Of a stretch of DNA of 64,000 bases, positions 46,344 to 58,468 are shown one piece after another. Under the pieces are notes generated by a model, which did not search any database, was not told where the DNA came from, and saw only the letters and a list, made by a program, of their open reading frames with translations. The DNA comes from Siphonodentalium dalli (Eukaryota > Mollusca > Scaphopoda > Gadilida > Siphonodentaliidae): the NCBI GenBank assembly GCA_032622095.1, contig CP136062.1, forward strand, positions 39,186,918 through 39,250,917. The letters are read 5' to 3'. The translations under genes and the position numbers were made by a program. Numbering within the stretch: position 1 is the stretch's first letter; each line of letters starts with the position of its first letter.

Positions 46344-47445
46344 GACATATTTATAAAACGGTCCACACCCCAATGCAAACACAATTGAGCCACATTATAT
46401 TCGATGATTACCTAATCAAAAGTTAATTGAATGGATTGTGGTGTTCACTACTCCTGTTGAATAATCAGTCAAATGTCCGTTGACAATCGGCTCACTGGCA
46501 TGCGTCTGCATTATATATCAGCATTGATAAACCATTTTGTGTCCTAATTTGAGAACGTTTTATACTGATAACGTGTTTCTTGATCAAAAAGATTATTCCT
46601 TGTGACAATAAACTGTTTCAGTTGTTTATGTTATTTTTCGCCTTGTTGCCATAATGGAATTATCGTTCAGAAGACAATGTGCTAGTTGTGTTCGGACTCG
46701 GAAGTGAAACTATTCCACATTGCATAAAGTTTGTGTGATGAAATATCACCGACATTCATAACAGAAGACGTAAGCAAACCTGTGTATTATAGTGCCTGTA
46801 TTTTCCGCGCACATGCATGTAAATGTGAACAGTTTGTGAAATTTTCGCAATGTACCAGTCAAAAGATCATTAAGTGATTATTGTGGATTATACATTCGAA
46901 ACAGGTTTGGATCTCGTTCAGTATACTTCCAATCAACCGCCCCTCCCGACAAACCATAACATATTCAACCGAACGTGTTGGGGCCCCCACCCATGCAGAC
47001 CACCCCTATATAGGTATGTCCGATAATAATGGAATGATCCGTGTTTAACTTCCCGAGTGACTGGTGCGATCATTATCATGGCGCATTGTTAGAATTTCAC
47101 ACCTACCGCTCCGATCTTCTTTCAGCTTACTATCCAATTAATGTCAATTTATGTGTGCTATTTAGCTCAAGTCTGTATTTTGGCCCCGTTGAAATACAGA
47201 TTCATACAAGAAATATTGTTCATGAATTGGAGCAATTTGATTGGCCGAGGGGTGTGAACCGGTTTATAACGATTATTACTTCATCGGTATTGGGAAGATG
47301 CAACTATGTTAGCGAATTGGTTATACGCATAACAAATATTAATAGTGTTGTAACTAGTCAGAGGTCAGAGAGTAAACTTTCATTGTCACACTAAGAAGCA
47401 GTTAGATTGTGGAAATACTGAGTTTTAACATGCAGCACTCTGAAC
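46344..47445. other. Unassigned stretch
   Basis: A 117-codon open frame at 47,041-47,394 (plus) starts at GTG rather than ATG and has no recognisable domain. A donor-like GTAAGC at about 46,776 has no clear partner acceptor. Confidence 0.4.
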
Positions 47446-47449
47446 TTAA

Positions 47450-48030
47450 AGGGGTACTGTACGCCATTTTCATTAAATTTCCGGTGACAACAACGATCTA
47501 ATATCGATAATATATAGAAACATAAGTAATTTGAGTCGAAGATGTATTCTGTAAACGCTCAGGTTAATAGGCTATCTTAAAATTTAATAATTTAAAAGTT
47601 AATAATTTGATATAAATTGAATTTATGACTGGAGCCATAAAATGGCGTCAATTAAATTACGAATTACCGTAATCAAACAAAGTAATTGAGGGATACTGGC
47701 TTGTTAAACCGATCACACACACGATCGCTTAAAAATATTATGATGATACGGGGAGAACACTCAAGCCACTCACTGACTAGCGACAATACAATAACTTAAA
47801 TGATTATATGGGACTAGTATGCCTATAATATAACTTTTATTTGATTCGTTTGGTTGAAAACTGTACAAATATTACTCGACGACAATTTGTATTTTTGCAT
47901 TCCGGTAAATTTGTCATCCGTAACACTACTTCGTACTCAACAGACTTTCAAATAATGAAAAAATTGTTACCTTATTCTCCGACTCGGAGACTATAGAAAC
48001 CAACAACAACATTTGGCGTACAGTACCCCT
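47450..48030. mobile_element. TTAA-flanked MITE, AGGGGTACTGTACGCC family
   Basis: AGGGGTACTGTACGCCATTT at the left and the inverted TTGGCGTACAGTACCCCT at the right, with TTAA abutting both ends (47,446-47,449 and 48,031-48,034). 581 bases with no coding capacity. The inverted-repeat sequence differs from that of the AGGTACTCAATCCGA family but uses the same target. Confidence 0.85.
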
Positions 48031-48034
48031 TTAA

Positions 48035-48700
48035 CACAGAAAGTGTTGCTTGAATAACCCACCACTTTACCTATGTGGGATTCCATGCATTTGTTTAATT
48101 GAGCTGTTCCAGGAATTAGTGATATAATTGTAAATGAGCGCCTGAAATTAATACTCAGTGTGACCGAGAGCGAACAGGTAATTTTACTGGCCTCATGTAC
48201 ATTCTTTGTGAATGTGATTAGGGGGTCGGTTCATGGTTATCATGTGTGACTTTTTCAGCGGAGTGCGGGCAGTACATTCTTGGTGAAGCAGTACTTAAGG
48301 GTCGGTTCATGGTTATCTAGTGAAATCATGGTGGCCACAAGTCATGGGACGGTTATACTATAAACACCATATCACAAGGCACAAGAATTACACGTGTTAT
48401 AACTTATATACCAGCTGGTAAATTTCTAAATATTGTGTAATAAAATTTGAGTACTCTGTCCATGTTTTGCACTAGTATTGTTTATGTTACATTGTTGCCA
48501 TCCAGGTTGGCCAGATCAAAAGCGGAAGGTAAACCCTTCCCATAATATCATTCCTCCCGAAATGAAAGTGGAGGGATGGATGAGATGGTGTAGCCTCCGT
48601 CATTGCTCATCATCCTCGCGGGACACAGATCTAAATATCAGCACAAAACTTCCGCATTTTCATAAATGGAATACATAGACAGAACACAACGCGCATCTTA
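48035..48700. other. Unassigned stretch
   Basis: No gene supported. AGGGGGTCGGTTCATGGTTATC and a near copy at about 48,300 form a short direct repeat about 75 bases apart. Confidence 0.45.
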
Positions 48701-48822
48701 ATCGAGACTCTTCTATCGAACGAGATGCGGATGGCGCAAGGATATATTTCGCGAGAGCGTAGCTCGAGCGAAATATAACTTTGCGCCGTCCGCAACGAGT
48801 TCGATAAAAGATTCGAGACTAT
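48701..48822. mobile_element. Foldback element of about 122 bp
   Basis: ATCGAGACTCTTCTATCGAA pairs with TTCGATAAAAGATTCGAGAC, and TGCGGATGGCGCAA with TTGCGCCGTCCGCA. The loop region GCGAGAGCGTAGCTCGAGCG is also self-complementary. Confidence 0.85.
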
Positions 48823-49394
48823 GATGCAAGTTGTGTTCTGTATTTATTCTACACCGTTCAGTCAGATAAGTTGAATCCATGAATGTCACCTTCACTGTTA
48901 CTCTGCCTACCTTTATTGTGATTTTAAGTCTTGACAAATAACCAGTAATTATGGGGGGATCACCGGAAGCGGATGATCGACGTAATGTACGTCATCTTTC
49001 TTGGCGACAACGTCAACAAGAATAGTTCCGGCTTGTATTCCACCTGAGGTATACACTAATATGTATTCAATGGCTGGGATTCAGTTGAATACATGTGACT
49101 CACGTCAATGGATGTGGAATAAAATATTGGTAGTCACAATTAATATGAATGAGATTCGAGGACTTTTTAGGAATTTTTGGGAAATATATAGGAAATAACA
49201 AAAAACTTTCACATTTTCATAAATGGAATACAGTATTGTATTTCCCAACATAATAATATCATATTTAATGTCAAATGTCAATTTCAAACACATATCACCA
49301 TGTTTGTGATACACGTATATATTATACATCCTTGATAACAGTCTCTACATGACTAAGCAGAAGCTGGCTTATGGTATTATGTCCAGGCTTCGGT

Positions 49395-49960
49395 GAAATC
49401 CTTATGAACTTCAAGGACTACTGTCGTGCCGTCCACTCGAATACGTGTTCGTAGTTTCCTGTTGAAGAACCCCTAGAATTACCTGTTTGTTTCCGTCACG
49501 GGCACAAACTATGATAATAGGGTCTGGTGAAGGGGCACAACCAATTTGTTCATATTTCTGGATGGCAGTCTATGACAGTGCCCAGGCGGTCAACAATGCC
49601 CGTTGCCAGATTGAGATCCTTGATAAGGAAATTATGAATTACTTCATATGGATCCTCATTGTTTAGTTGTGGCACACCATACACGAGCATATTGTACTTC
49701 CGGTCATGAATAAGAAGTTTCATCGGCTCCTCCGATACAGTTTCAATGTTAGTGTTCAGTTGATTATATACACTGGGGATTACATTTGACTTTATATCTT
49801 TCATTTTCTCGCCCATCTTGTTGACATTAAATTTTGACTGGAGAGACAAATGGTCGTCACTGATCTTGTTCATTGCCGAGTTTACTAGAATTGTTTTATC
49901 ATAGTTGAGTTCATTACAATCATCTTTATTTAAACTGGTCTATATCATTTGGGTGGTACT
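49395..49960 (-). pseudogene. LINE ORF1 fragment
   Basis: On the minus strand, a polar, coiled-coil-like N-terminal part (KISDDHLSLQSKFNVNKMGE) is followed by HDRKYNMLVYGVPQLNNED, LNLATGIVDRLGTV, then in another frame RPYYH/PIIIVCARDGNKQVILG and RTRIRVDGTTVVLEVHKDF. This matches the order of an L1-type ORF1 protein (coiled coil, RRM-like RNA-binding domain, C-terminal domain). Frame changes at about 49,555 and 49,470 make it a remnant. No ORF2 follows. Confidence 0.7.
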
Positions 49961-51289
49961 ATCACCTGTAGTCACCATACTTGCTGATGCACGTGTTTAT
50001 ATTCGACGAAAATAGGAGAGCTATTCAAACTTCAGCAAATTACACAAAGTCATATCGTTACTAAGAAATTACTTCTTCAAATAACGATTTTACTTGTAAT
50101 CTTCATCCTTGGGATAACGAGCGTATAATGTGTCCCTGGTCCATAATTTGATAAAATAGCAGTTGATATTCGACGAAAAATTAAGCGAACATATCTCAAG
50201 GGAAGTAACTCTATCTATTTCTGAGTAGGGATTGGTTCCAACTCGAGATTGCATGTTTTGTGACTTTTGTCAGCCAATAGAGCCATAAATATTGAATTAA
50301 TTACCTGGGAGAAAGTCCATGATTGTAAGCGATGCAAAGCAAAATCGGTTCACCAAAGTCACCTAAATCATGCAATATTGAGCTGGGACATTCACCTTTA
50401 AATCTGAAATGCATCTTTAAGGAACAGGTGTCAACTAAGAAATATATTATATGAATTGTTTTTTCAGAACATATAGAAAAAGGTTTCCAAGTTTTAAACT
50501 GGTGGAGTAAGAGCTGAAAACAAAAGATTCCCATTCATTCATATGCAGGGAATGTTCATATAATAATTTTAGTAAACACCTAAATTGATGTTGTTTGTTG
50601 AACTTATCAATTGAACTTCCCAAGTGAGCTAGTAGTACTTGTCAGTGAGTATCCAGTCTCAAAGGGTTATTACCGAAACCTTGAAGTTGACTTTACTAGT
50701 ATGTCTGTCTGAATAAATAACTACACTGTTATATACATACATATAAAAGCATCAGCAGAGGGGACAAATCTCCAAAAACACAAAGTATAATAAATTTACC
50801 ACTATAATCAAAGTAATTGACTTGAAACAACGGGGTGATACAGATACCCCGGTAATGACCATGGTATTACCGGTAGTCAACTGTATCCACAGCAGTATCA
50901 AAACGATCACTGTGGTGGAGTTATTGTATGGTTCGGTTATGATACTTGGTATATTAGCAGGTCGTCACACCAAAAGATGAAGAAAATAATACATCCATGA
51001 GAATCTTTTTAAAGATGGCGGTGGATATTGCTGTTAAAATAGTCACATCTGTTAAAACCACCATTAACAGAAATAATATTATATTATAGATAAACCGTGT
51101 CCTTATAACAATCTTAAATATCGCGTGAATTGCGGAATGTTATTGTCATGTTAGCACTCTGTGTTATGTAAACAAACGCCATGTTATGGGGACAAATGGT
51201 ACATGTACGTAAATACTTTGCGATAAGCAAAAAAATCATCACCGAGGAGACCCCACTATTTGAACTTTTGTTAGGAATGCCACAAAGTA
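49961..51289. other. Unassigned stretch
   Basis: AT-rich. A near-palindrome CCCCGGTAATGACCATGGTA with TTACCGG follows at about 50,848. No gene supported. Confidence 0.45.
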
Positions 51290-51540
51290 GTTTACAACAT
51301 ATCGGTATAGCTGTAGCTAATCTTCACATCTCAAGATTTCGGCGTTGAATAGGTCACCATGAATCACTCTTGACCAAAACAATCGTCACAGTGTTGAGTG
51401 TTTTGCTTGTCGCTCACTATTTACGTGCTGTATATAAAACAAACGCTCGGCTCACACAAAGTGTCTTTTGTGGATAATAACGCATTCAAAATATGATCAC
51501 TATTCTATAGTATTAGTATATTCTTCGGGAATTTTCATAA
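51290..51540 (+). repeat. Dispersed repeat with TATA box, copy 1
   Basis: Shared with 58,490-58,740 in the same orientation: TTGAATAGGTC.CC..GAATCACTC, GTGTTGAGTGTTTTGCTTGTC and GCTGTATATAAAACAAACGCTCG. The TATA box followed about 25 bases later by conserved sequence suggests a promoter-bearing repeat, such as an LTR or a LINE 5' region. The ends could not be defined. Confidence 0.6.
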
Positions 51541-51560
51541 TTTGGCTTTAAATTCCACAG

Positions 51561-51673
51561 ATATATGGAGAACCACTGCATTTTATTTCCATGCCTGCGA
51601 ACCGGGACTACATGCATCGTGGTGCAACCACGGTACACGCAGTGTTCTTACAGTGATGTTGGGGGTTGCCAAG
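51561..51673 (+). other. Candidate cysteine-rich exon
   Basis: Preceded by a good acceptor (AAATTCCACAG) and followed by a fair donor (AAG|GTATAA). One frame reads ENHCILFPCLRTGTTC, then TQCSYSDVGGCQG, with a spacing like an EGF-like domain that lacks one cysteine. The splice phases at the two ends differ (2 and 1), unlike typical EGF exons. A second frame is also open, so the coding frame is not certain. Confidence 0.25.
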
Positions 51674-52261
51674 GTATAACACCGCAGTATTACCGGGGTG
51701 ACACCACGTTAGTGGTGGTCAATTACTTTGAGTATAGTTGTATGTGATCTAAACATATGCACATATGGCACATGCGACTTAATGGTGCCCAATTTGTATT
51801 TTGGATTCCCAAATATGTAAAATTACTATTGTACGTCGCCGGAAAACTTATTCAAAATATAAATAGTTGGTCGTTGTCGTTGACTTTCTATTTCTCGAAC
51901 AATGGGATTCCACGTCAGTAGAACCAATCAGAACGCATTATTAATGGCACCAAATAAAAAAGTCCAATCGAAACAATTAACGTACATTAGAGCAATATGA
52001 CGTAATTTTGGGGAAGACTGCAAGCAGGGAAGATTCTGTTTCGCAGATGAGGATAACCCCATGTAATTTGACATAATTTTTCTGATGTGACAATTGAAAA
52101 TGCAACAATAGTACAATGTCATTCTCAATTGCGACCGCATATTTATTATTTTATTACACAGTGTATTATTGAACCAAGTAACCATGCTACGAAAATGTTT
52201 GAATTTTCACAGGGGACACTTCAATGAATATGAACATGGTGCCAGTAATTTATCAAATGCA

Positions 52262-52400
52262 TTATTTTTCTACCAATTCCATGTGAGGAGGGTCGACATA
52301 CACCTTCGACGAGGCAGAGCGTAATGGAGGTTGTGGCGAGTTGCTCATGTCAAAGGCGTCCTCGTCTGTGTACGGGGGCAGTGAAGACTCTCCGGTAGTT
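52262..52400 (-). CDS. Last coding exon of an unidentified host gene
   Basis: On the minus strand a strong acceptor (TTGACTATTTCAG) opens a frame that ends at TAA 139 bases later. It encodes 45 residues: TTGESSLPPYTDEDAFDMS, then NSPQPPLRSASSKVYVDPPH and MELVEK. The composition (Pro, Ser, acidic patches, a KVYVDP tyrosine motif) looks like the cytoplasmic tail of a membrane receptor. YVDP also occurs in the juxtamembrane part of some receptor tyrosine kinases, but no family can be named. Base composition is clearly more GC-rich than its surroundings. The incoming intron is phase 2. A GTAGAA inside the last codons could be an alternative donor. Confidence 0.6.
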
Positions 52401-52659
52401 CTGAAATAGTCAATTGGTGAATTGTGATATTTGGTAAAATAAGATTGTGAAATAACATTAAATAACATATATATTGGTTAAGAACTGGTGAGTGGTGATG
52501 CAACATTTAACTTTTTGAACGGGTGGTTCGTGTACAACAGGCAGTGTTAATGTCATTCATATGTTGAGTTAAAACGCGCAGTTGATGTGCCAAACGCTAG
52601 AGAAGGTTCTTTAAATGCATGGCATATAGTTATGAATATATAGCTATAAAGCCGACCGT

Positions 52660-53830
52660 ACCCGATGACACCCGGCCGCATCGGTTCGCACCGACCACAC
52701 CCCCGAGGTCCGAGCGAGATGGGGCATGCACTATCGTGCAGAATATACCGCTATATACCAAAGTTCCCAAATCCCCATGTCGATAGATTGAGCTGAAACG
52801 ACACTGTTAATCCCTATAACTTGCGGCCGATTCCGTCAGGTACGCAAAATCCAAAAAGGCACTCACTGCACCTACCATGGCTCCCTGACCACGGGAATGG
52901 ACATAATATCATGCTGCGAATACCCATCTGCGTCTATGGGTGATCGGACAAGTTTCTAGCTCGTGCGGAAGTGAATTAATTAACCCATACGCTGCTGTGG
53001 AATTCGCTATGAATGTCCGCAAAAACGCCGAAAATAACACACACCGACCGCAAGGCCACCATGGGAACGAGTGAGATAGGGCATATGGCATGCATTATCA
53101 TGCAGAATATACATGTACATGTATATACCAAAGTTCCAATCCCCAAGTCGATAGCATGAGCGGAAACGGTACTGTTAAACTCTAACAGTGCGGCCGGTTC
53201 CGTTAGGTACGCAAAATCCAAAAAGGGACCGACCGCACCTGCCGTGGCTGTCTGACCACGAAAATGGACATCATTTCATGCAGCGAATACCCATCTACCC
53301 TTACCCATGTGCGATCGGCCAAGTTGCTAGCTATTAATGTACGCAAAAACGTCGAAAATAACACCGCGACCGCACCACCACCCAGGGAACGAGCGAGATG
53401 GGACATGTAATAGGCCAGTATGTACCAAAGTACAAATCACCAAGTTGATAGCTTGAGCGGAAACGGCACTGTTGACCATTAACTCGCGGCAGGTTTCGTC
53501 AGGTACGCAAAATAAAAAAGGTACCGGTCGTACCTTCCCTAGTTGCCTGGTCACGGATAGGGACACCATATCATGCAGTGAATACCCTTCTGCGCCCATG
53601 GGCGATCGGAGAAGTCTCTTGATGTAGCGAAAATGGATATATTAATCCATACGCTGCTGTCGAATTCGCTATACATGTATGTACGCAAAAACTCCGAAAA
53701 CAAAACCCGCCGACCACACTTCTCACAGGGGTCGTAACGAGATGAGGCTTGCACAATCTTGCAGAATACGTACCAAAGTTACAATCCCATGTCGATAGCT
53801 TGAGCGGAAATGGCACTTTTAATATAAAGA
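52660..53830 (-). repeat. Satellite of about 340 bp, first array
   Basis: The block GAGCGAGATGGGGCATGCA recurs at about 52,711, 53,067, 53,391 and 53,735 (spacing 324-356). Each is followed by CAGAATATAC..., CCAAAGTTC.CAATCCC, GTCGATAG.TTGAGC, CTTGCGGCCG..TCCGTCAGG, TACGCAAAATCCAAAAAGG, CTGACCACGG and CCCATCTGCGTC blocks. Three and a half diverged copies. Long open frames here follow the repeat period and are not genes. Confidence 0.9.
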
Positions 53831-54033
53831 GAATATTAAACCATACGCCGTGTCTGTTGTCACTACCCGTGATACTATAATAGTGACATGGAGCATGTTG
53901 TTTTATAAAATTAGTTGTGCATGCATGATAAGGAAAAGTCTTCGACACAATACAGTTGAGTGCTTTTTAGGTATAGTCTTTGGAACGTGGGTGCCTCATC
54001 CCTCTATGTTTTCATTGATATGTTATCACTCAC

Positions 54034-54119
54034 CTCGTGTAAGTTATCGGACTACATGCAGACAGTGTTCGCGTTGTCGGTCGCCAAATTGGCCAATGGC
54101 CAATCTCTTTCGAATTTAG
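54034..54119 (-). other. Candidate upstream exon of the same minus-strand gene
   Basis: An 86-base segment ending at a consensus donor (GAG|GTGAGT) and starting after a weak acceptor (ATGAATTCAG). One frame is open throughout (LNSKEIGHWPIWRPTT...) and ends in phase 2, which fits the phase needed by the exon at 52,400. No domain is recognisable, and the acceptor lacks a clear pyrimidine tract. Confidence 0.25.
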
Positions 54120-54329
54120 CTGAATTCATTTGGCTAAACTTCTGGCTAAACTATTTTTACCACAAATGTAGACTCAAGGCATGGACCCGGGAAAGCTAAT
54201 TAAAAAGCGCTGAATAGATCCTCACACATTTTGCAAGAACACATTGAATGCGTTTATTCTCTGATAAAAGAAATATTGAGAGATACAAGTAGAAGATATA
54301 TACAAAAGATTCAGAATGTTGCAGTATAT

Positions 54330-55070
54330 GAACACTCGCCGACCGCACCGCCACCAGTGGTCCGAGCGAGCTGTGGCATGCATCGTGCAAAATAGACCTG
54401 TATGTAACAAAGTTCCAATTTCGCTACAGCTAGCCACTTGCCCGATCACCCATGGATGCAGATGGGCATTGGCTGCGTGACAGTGGGTCCACTTCCGTGG
54501 TCAGGCAGCTAGGGGAGGTGCGGTTGGTGCCTTTTTGGATTTTGCGTACATGACGGTACCGACCGCAAGTTAGGGTTAACAGTGTCGTTTACGCTCAAGC
54601 TATCGACTTGGGGATTGTAACTTTGGTACATACAGGTCTATTCTGTATGATAATGTATTCACCATCTCGCTCGGTCCCCTGTTGGCGGTGCGATCGGTGG
54701 GTGTTATTGCTGGCGTTTTTGCGTACATTAATAGCGAATTCAACAGAAGCGTATGGGTTAATTTATTCACTTCCGCTACAGCTAGCGACCTGACCGATCA
54801 CCCATGAATGCAGAAGGGTATTCGCCGCATAGTAAGATGTCCCTTTCCGTGGTCAGGTAGCTAGGGGAGGTGCGGTCTGTGCCGTTTTTAATTTTCCATA
54901 CCTAACGGAACCGGCCGCAAGTTAGTGGCTATATAATTGGGGATTGGAACTTTGGTACATTCAGGTCTATTCTGCATGATAGAGCATGCCCCATTTCGCT
55001 CGAATCCCTGATGGAGGTGCGGTCGGGTGCGAACGGGTGCGGTCGGGTGCGGACGGGTGCGGTTGGTCGG
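54330..55070 (+). repeat. Satellite of about 340 bp, second array, mostly opposite orientation
   Basis: After one partial unit in the same orientation as the first array (54,340-54,425), the orientation flips and two units follow as reverse complements (ATCACCCATG.ATGCAGA, CCGTGGTCAGG.AGCTAGGG, GGATTTTGCGTAC and so on). The array ends in a GGTGCGGTCGG minisatellite at about 55,016-55,075. Together with the first array it forms a large inverted repeat around about 53,830-54,330. Confidence 0.88.
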
Positions 55071-55214
55071 TCTGTCAAAGAGATAGTTGTCTCAAGTTCC
55101 CCACATAAACAGAAGGGGGAATTTTGTACATGATTATCTGTCAGGTCACAACTGGTGACAACTGCAGGTGGCTGCAGTTCAGTCTTAACCAGGTATGAAG
55201 GATATGAGGTTTAC

Positions 55215-55850
55215 GGCATTTACTATGATAAAAATAGGCAGGTGGACGTATTTGTCACTGTTGGGTTCATTTTTGGTCTTCGATTGTACTGCTTGCTGCC
55301 CTTTGTAGTTTCTGGCAGTTTGTTCCATTCGGTAATTGCAGCTGGTAGAACAGAATCCATATAATAGTCATAGTTAATATTCGGGGGTAGTCCTATATTC
55401 TCAAATCTGAAGTTACATCTGGAATTGGTCCTACATAATGTTTTCTTTAAATTGACGGATCAGTTCCACGTATCATTTAAAAAAATTGACATAGCTTGTG
55501 TTTTCTACGACGTGAGGAGATGAGTTCCAGCCAGTTTCTGATTAAGGACGCGCGTTACTCGTACTGATGGTTGCACCTGTTACTAATCGGGCCATTTCGT
55601 ACTGAACCTTTTGAATGTCATCACTAAGATAATCAGGGCAGTTATTCCACACAGGAGAGGCATATTCCAGTATTTGTCTGATAAATGTGTAATGTATTTT
55701 TTCAAGCGTTACTCTGCATAGCCTGTATCTATGTTTATGTACTAAATTTACTCGACTCCATGCTTTATCAAGAATAGATCTGATACCTGGATATCCCATT
55801 ATCCCATGTTGTCGAAAGTATTTCACAAATGTTTATGGCTGTCAACCTCG
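55215..55850 (-). pseudogene. LINE F reverse transcriptase C-terminal fragment
   Basis: On the minus strand: KIHYTFIRQILEYASPVWNN and DDIQKVQYEMARLVTGATIS, then RRKHKLCQFF, then DSVLPAAITEWNKLPETTK. These are the usual blocks of the C-terminal region of CR1/jockey-like LINEs (RP.LEYA..VW, Q..AAR.VTGA, RR..HKL, AI.EWN.LP). Frame changes at about 55,545 and 55,450 break it. Catalytic domains are missing. Confidence 0.8.
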
Positions 55851-57569
55851 ACAATTATCGCGGTTCGGGCCGTAAGTTGATAGAAATTTCAGGTGATGGT
55901 GCAATAGAGTTATCTCTCCAGTTATTATGGTTGTGGAACACACACACACACACCCTCACACACACCCTCACACACAGCTGTTTTATGAACACAGTGTAAA
56001 TATGTGGTGGTGGTGGTGATGTTGAAAGGGGCATTTCAGATATCGATGTGGTGTGGAGGTGGATACATAAATACACGGAGACGTGGTTGTCCTAAACGAT
56101 GAATCGACACACAAGTAAGAAGAAGTAGGATGGATGCTGGTGTTTTTTGTCATGATGACATGTAAATCATACTGCACAGTTGTCAATATGACTCATGTCG
56201 TATTGACAATTACTATCGAAATTTTGACATTTGCGCAATTTGTCTGTGAACCCGGCCATTATAAATAGGGAGCAAACTGATTATCTACAAGTCAGGTTTA
56301 CGGGCTATAGTGCGCAGGATGTTAAAATTGTACAAATTGTTTAATATTATGTGTTAATTAATATTAATATATATGTTACTGCTAGTTCGAATTGAATTAT
56401 GATGGTATATACTCAGTTCGCTGTCGAATCCCGAAATACTGTCAGACTAATAGTACCCACTTTATATTTAAATAGTCAATTGTCAACATTTAGACAGAGT
56501 TTTCGCGACATAAAATGACATAAATTAGTTTGGAATTATTCAGGATACCTTGCAGTATCGAATGTCGGTTTGGTATAAATTGTATATTTAAGCGTCTCTA
56601 CTCTCTAGTGTAAGTTCTACGGCTGCATTAGTTGTTTATGGTTTGGGCAATTTTTTTGGGTGAATTGGTGGAACTTTCGCTCAAATCGCATGGTCCATCG
56701 GGGGACAGTTGTGCAAACTTACTGAAATTTCTACATTTCTGCCCACTTTAATTTCGGATTTATACCTATACTTCAAGTTATTTGAAATGTATTATGCTGC
56801 GTACATGCAATGAATATTCTGAGCTAATAATAATCCCAACTTCTCCAGATACCAGATTCATTTGTTAAAGAGTGGCTATTTTAGCTTAGGCATGGAGTTG
56901 CATGCTATTATAAATGAGAAACAAAATTATCATTATACCAGGCCACCATTCTTCACTGTGTTGAAATTTCAATAATTGTTTCAAGTCTAAATTGAACCGC
57001 GATATGCATATGATATCCTATCGTCAGCACAACTAGCGCTACCTATCACATCGTACCAGAAGTGTGCATGTAATATCCAGTTCATGGAATGAATCATGAG
57101 TAGAGCCTGGTTGAAATACTACTGTGTTGCGAGTCACACTCATCTTCGAGCTATTGAGGCCATGTATGCATGGTATTATTAAAGGTTTGTATTGTAAATG
57201 GATCAAATTATCTGCTCGTAAACCCTCATAGTAGACAATTTTATACCAGGTTCTACTCAGCATTCAGAAACAGCTCACAATGGAAATGTGCATGGTACAT
57301 ATTTGGTAAAGATGTTTTGGTCAAAAGTGGTAGCCGGAAATTTTGTTTAAATAACCATCAGTGTCGGTGCTTTGGTTTGTCCATCAGTCTGTCTGGATCA
57401 CTTTGTGTTTAATTTTACAAACATTTCAGAGTTAATAAATGGCTGAGATTGGGTCCTGACTCATATTGTTCTTCTGATGAATCTTCCAAAATGAGGACTT
57501 GGCCCACCAGATGTGCTCAGGTACAAGCAAATGAACATAAATGCTGGACTTAAATAACTAATAGTTGTA
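55851..57569. other. Unassigned stretch
   Basis: A CA/CACACCCTCA microsatellite at about 55,940-55,977 and a GTG run just after. AT-rich afterwards. An 80-codon open frame at 57,170-57,412 has no domain. Confidence 0.45.
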
Positions 57570-57573
57570 TTAA

Positions 57574-57905
57574 AGTTACATTATCTGAATTAACGCTCCT
57601 AATACTAAATATTTGATTCGAGTCGAGAACCCACCCATCAAAGCTCAGAGTGATCAAATGTTGATTTTTGTAGTTTGTTATTTCTCGAGATGTGCAATTA
57701 TATGTGGCCCAGAAACACGTGGTCAAACGGACGGTCTCGGACAAAATTTCGGATGAAGATGGATAACTCTGAAATCAAGTGATAATATGGCCAAATGTTG
57801 TGATACTTAAGTGATAATAGTTAATACGGTCATATTTTATTGAAGAAAATGTTGATAAATAACAAGTTTTTGGAAATTTGATACCATCTGATCGGATTGA
57901 ATACC
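57574..57905 (+). mobile_element. TTAA-flanked MITE, AGGTACTCAATCCGA family, copy 3 (eroded)
   Basis: Left end AGTTACATTATCTGAATT, right end GATCGGATTGAATACC, with TTAA at 57,570-57,573 and 57,906-57,909. The internal block ATTTGATTCGAGTCGAGAAC, then CCACCCATCAAAGCTC, as in the other copies. Divergent and shortened. Confidence 0.7.
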
Positions 57906-58019
57906 TTAAATTTAAATGCTATTCTAAGTCATGTAAATAAACTCCATATTATTTAACAAAAGTGAGTAAAGTCTATGCGATCAGCAAAACACTCATAGCC
58001 GGGATACCACATGCATTAA

Positions 58020-58468
58020 ATGTACTGAATCGGATCTGCGTGTCCCCATTTCATCAAGATACAACAACAACAACATTTCTTCAAAATACGCTTTAGTTAT
58101 CAGAATCGATAGAATTGCAACAAAATAATGCTAACCACTGTCAACTATGGTATCAAATTTCCCAACAACGTGTTATTTATCAACATTTTGTTGAACGAAA
58201 TATGGCCGTATTATCACTTGAGTATTCACAAAATTTGGCCGTAAACCACTTGTTGTTTAGAGTTATCCATCTTTATCCGCAATCTTGATCGAGACCATCT
58301 GTTTGATGGCGTGTTTCTGGGCCACAAACAATTGAAATAACAAACTTCAAAAATCGATAATTGATCACTCTGAGCTTTGATGGGTGGGTTCCTCAACTCA
58401 ATCAAATATTTTAACCCCCGAAACCAAAGAAATAGTAATTCAGGAGCGTTAAATCGGATTGAGTACCT
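58020..58468 (-). mobile_element. TTAA-flanked MITE, AGGTACTCAATCCGA family, copy 4
   Basis: Inverted relative to copy 3 and only about 110 bases away. The ends are ATGTACTGAATCGGAT and AATCGGATTGAGTACCT with TTAA outside (58,016-58,019 and 58,469-58,472). The family block appears as GAGCTTTGATGGGTGGGTTC at about 58,372. Confidence 0.75.

Noticed and set aside
47041-47394. 117-codon open frame
   Set aside because: GTG start, no domain, no conserved partner and no splice support.
52909-53754. Several overlapping minus-strand open frames with similar peptides
   Set aside because: The similarity follows the 340-bp satellite period. No start or splice signals and no domain.
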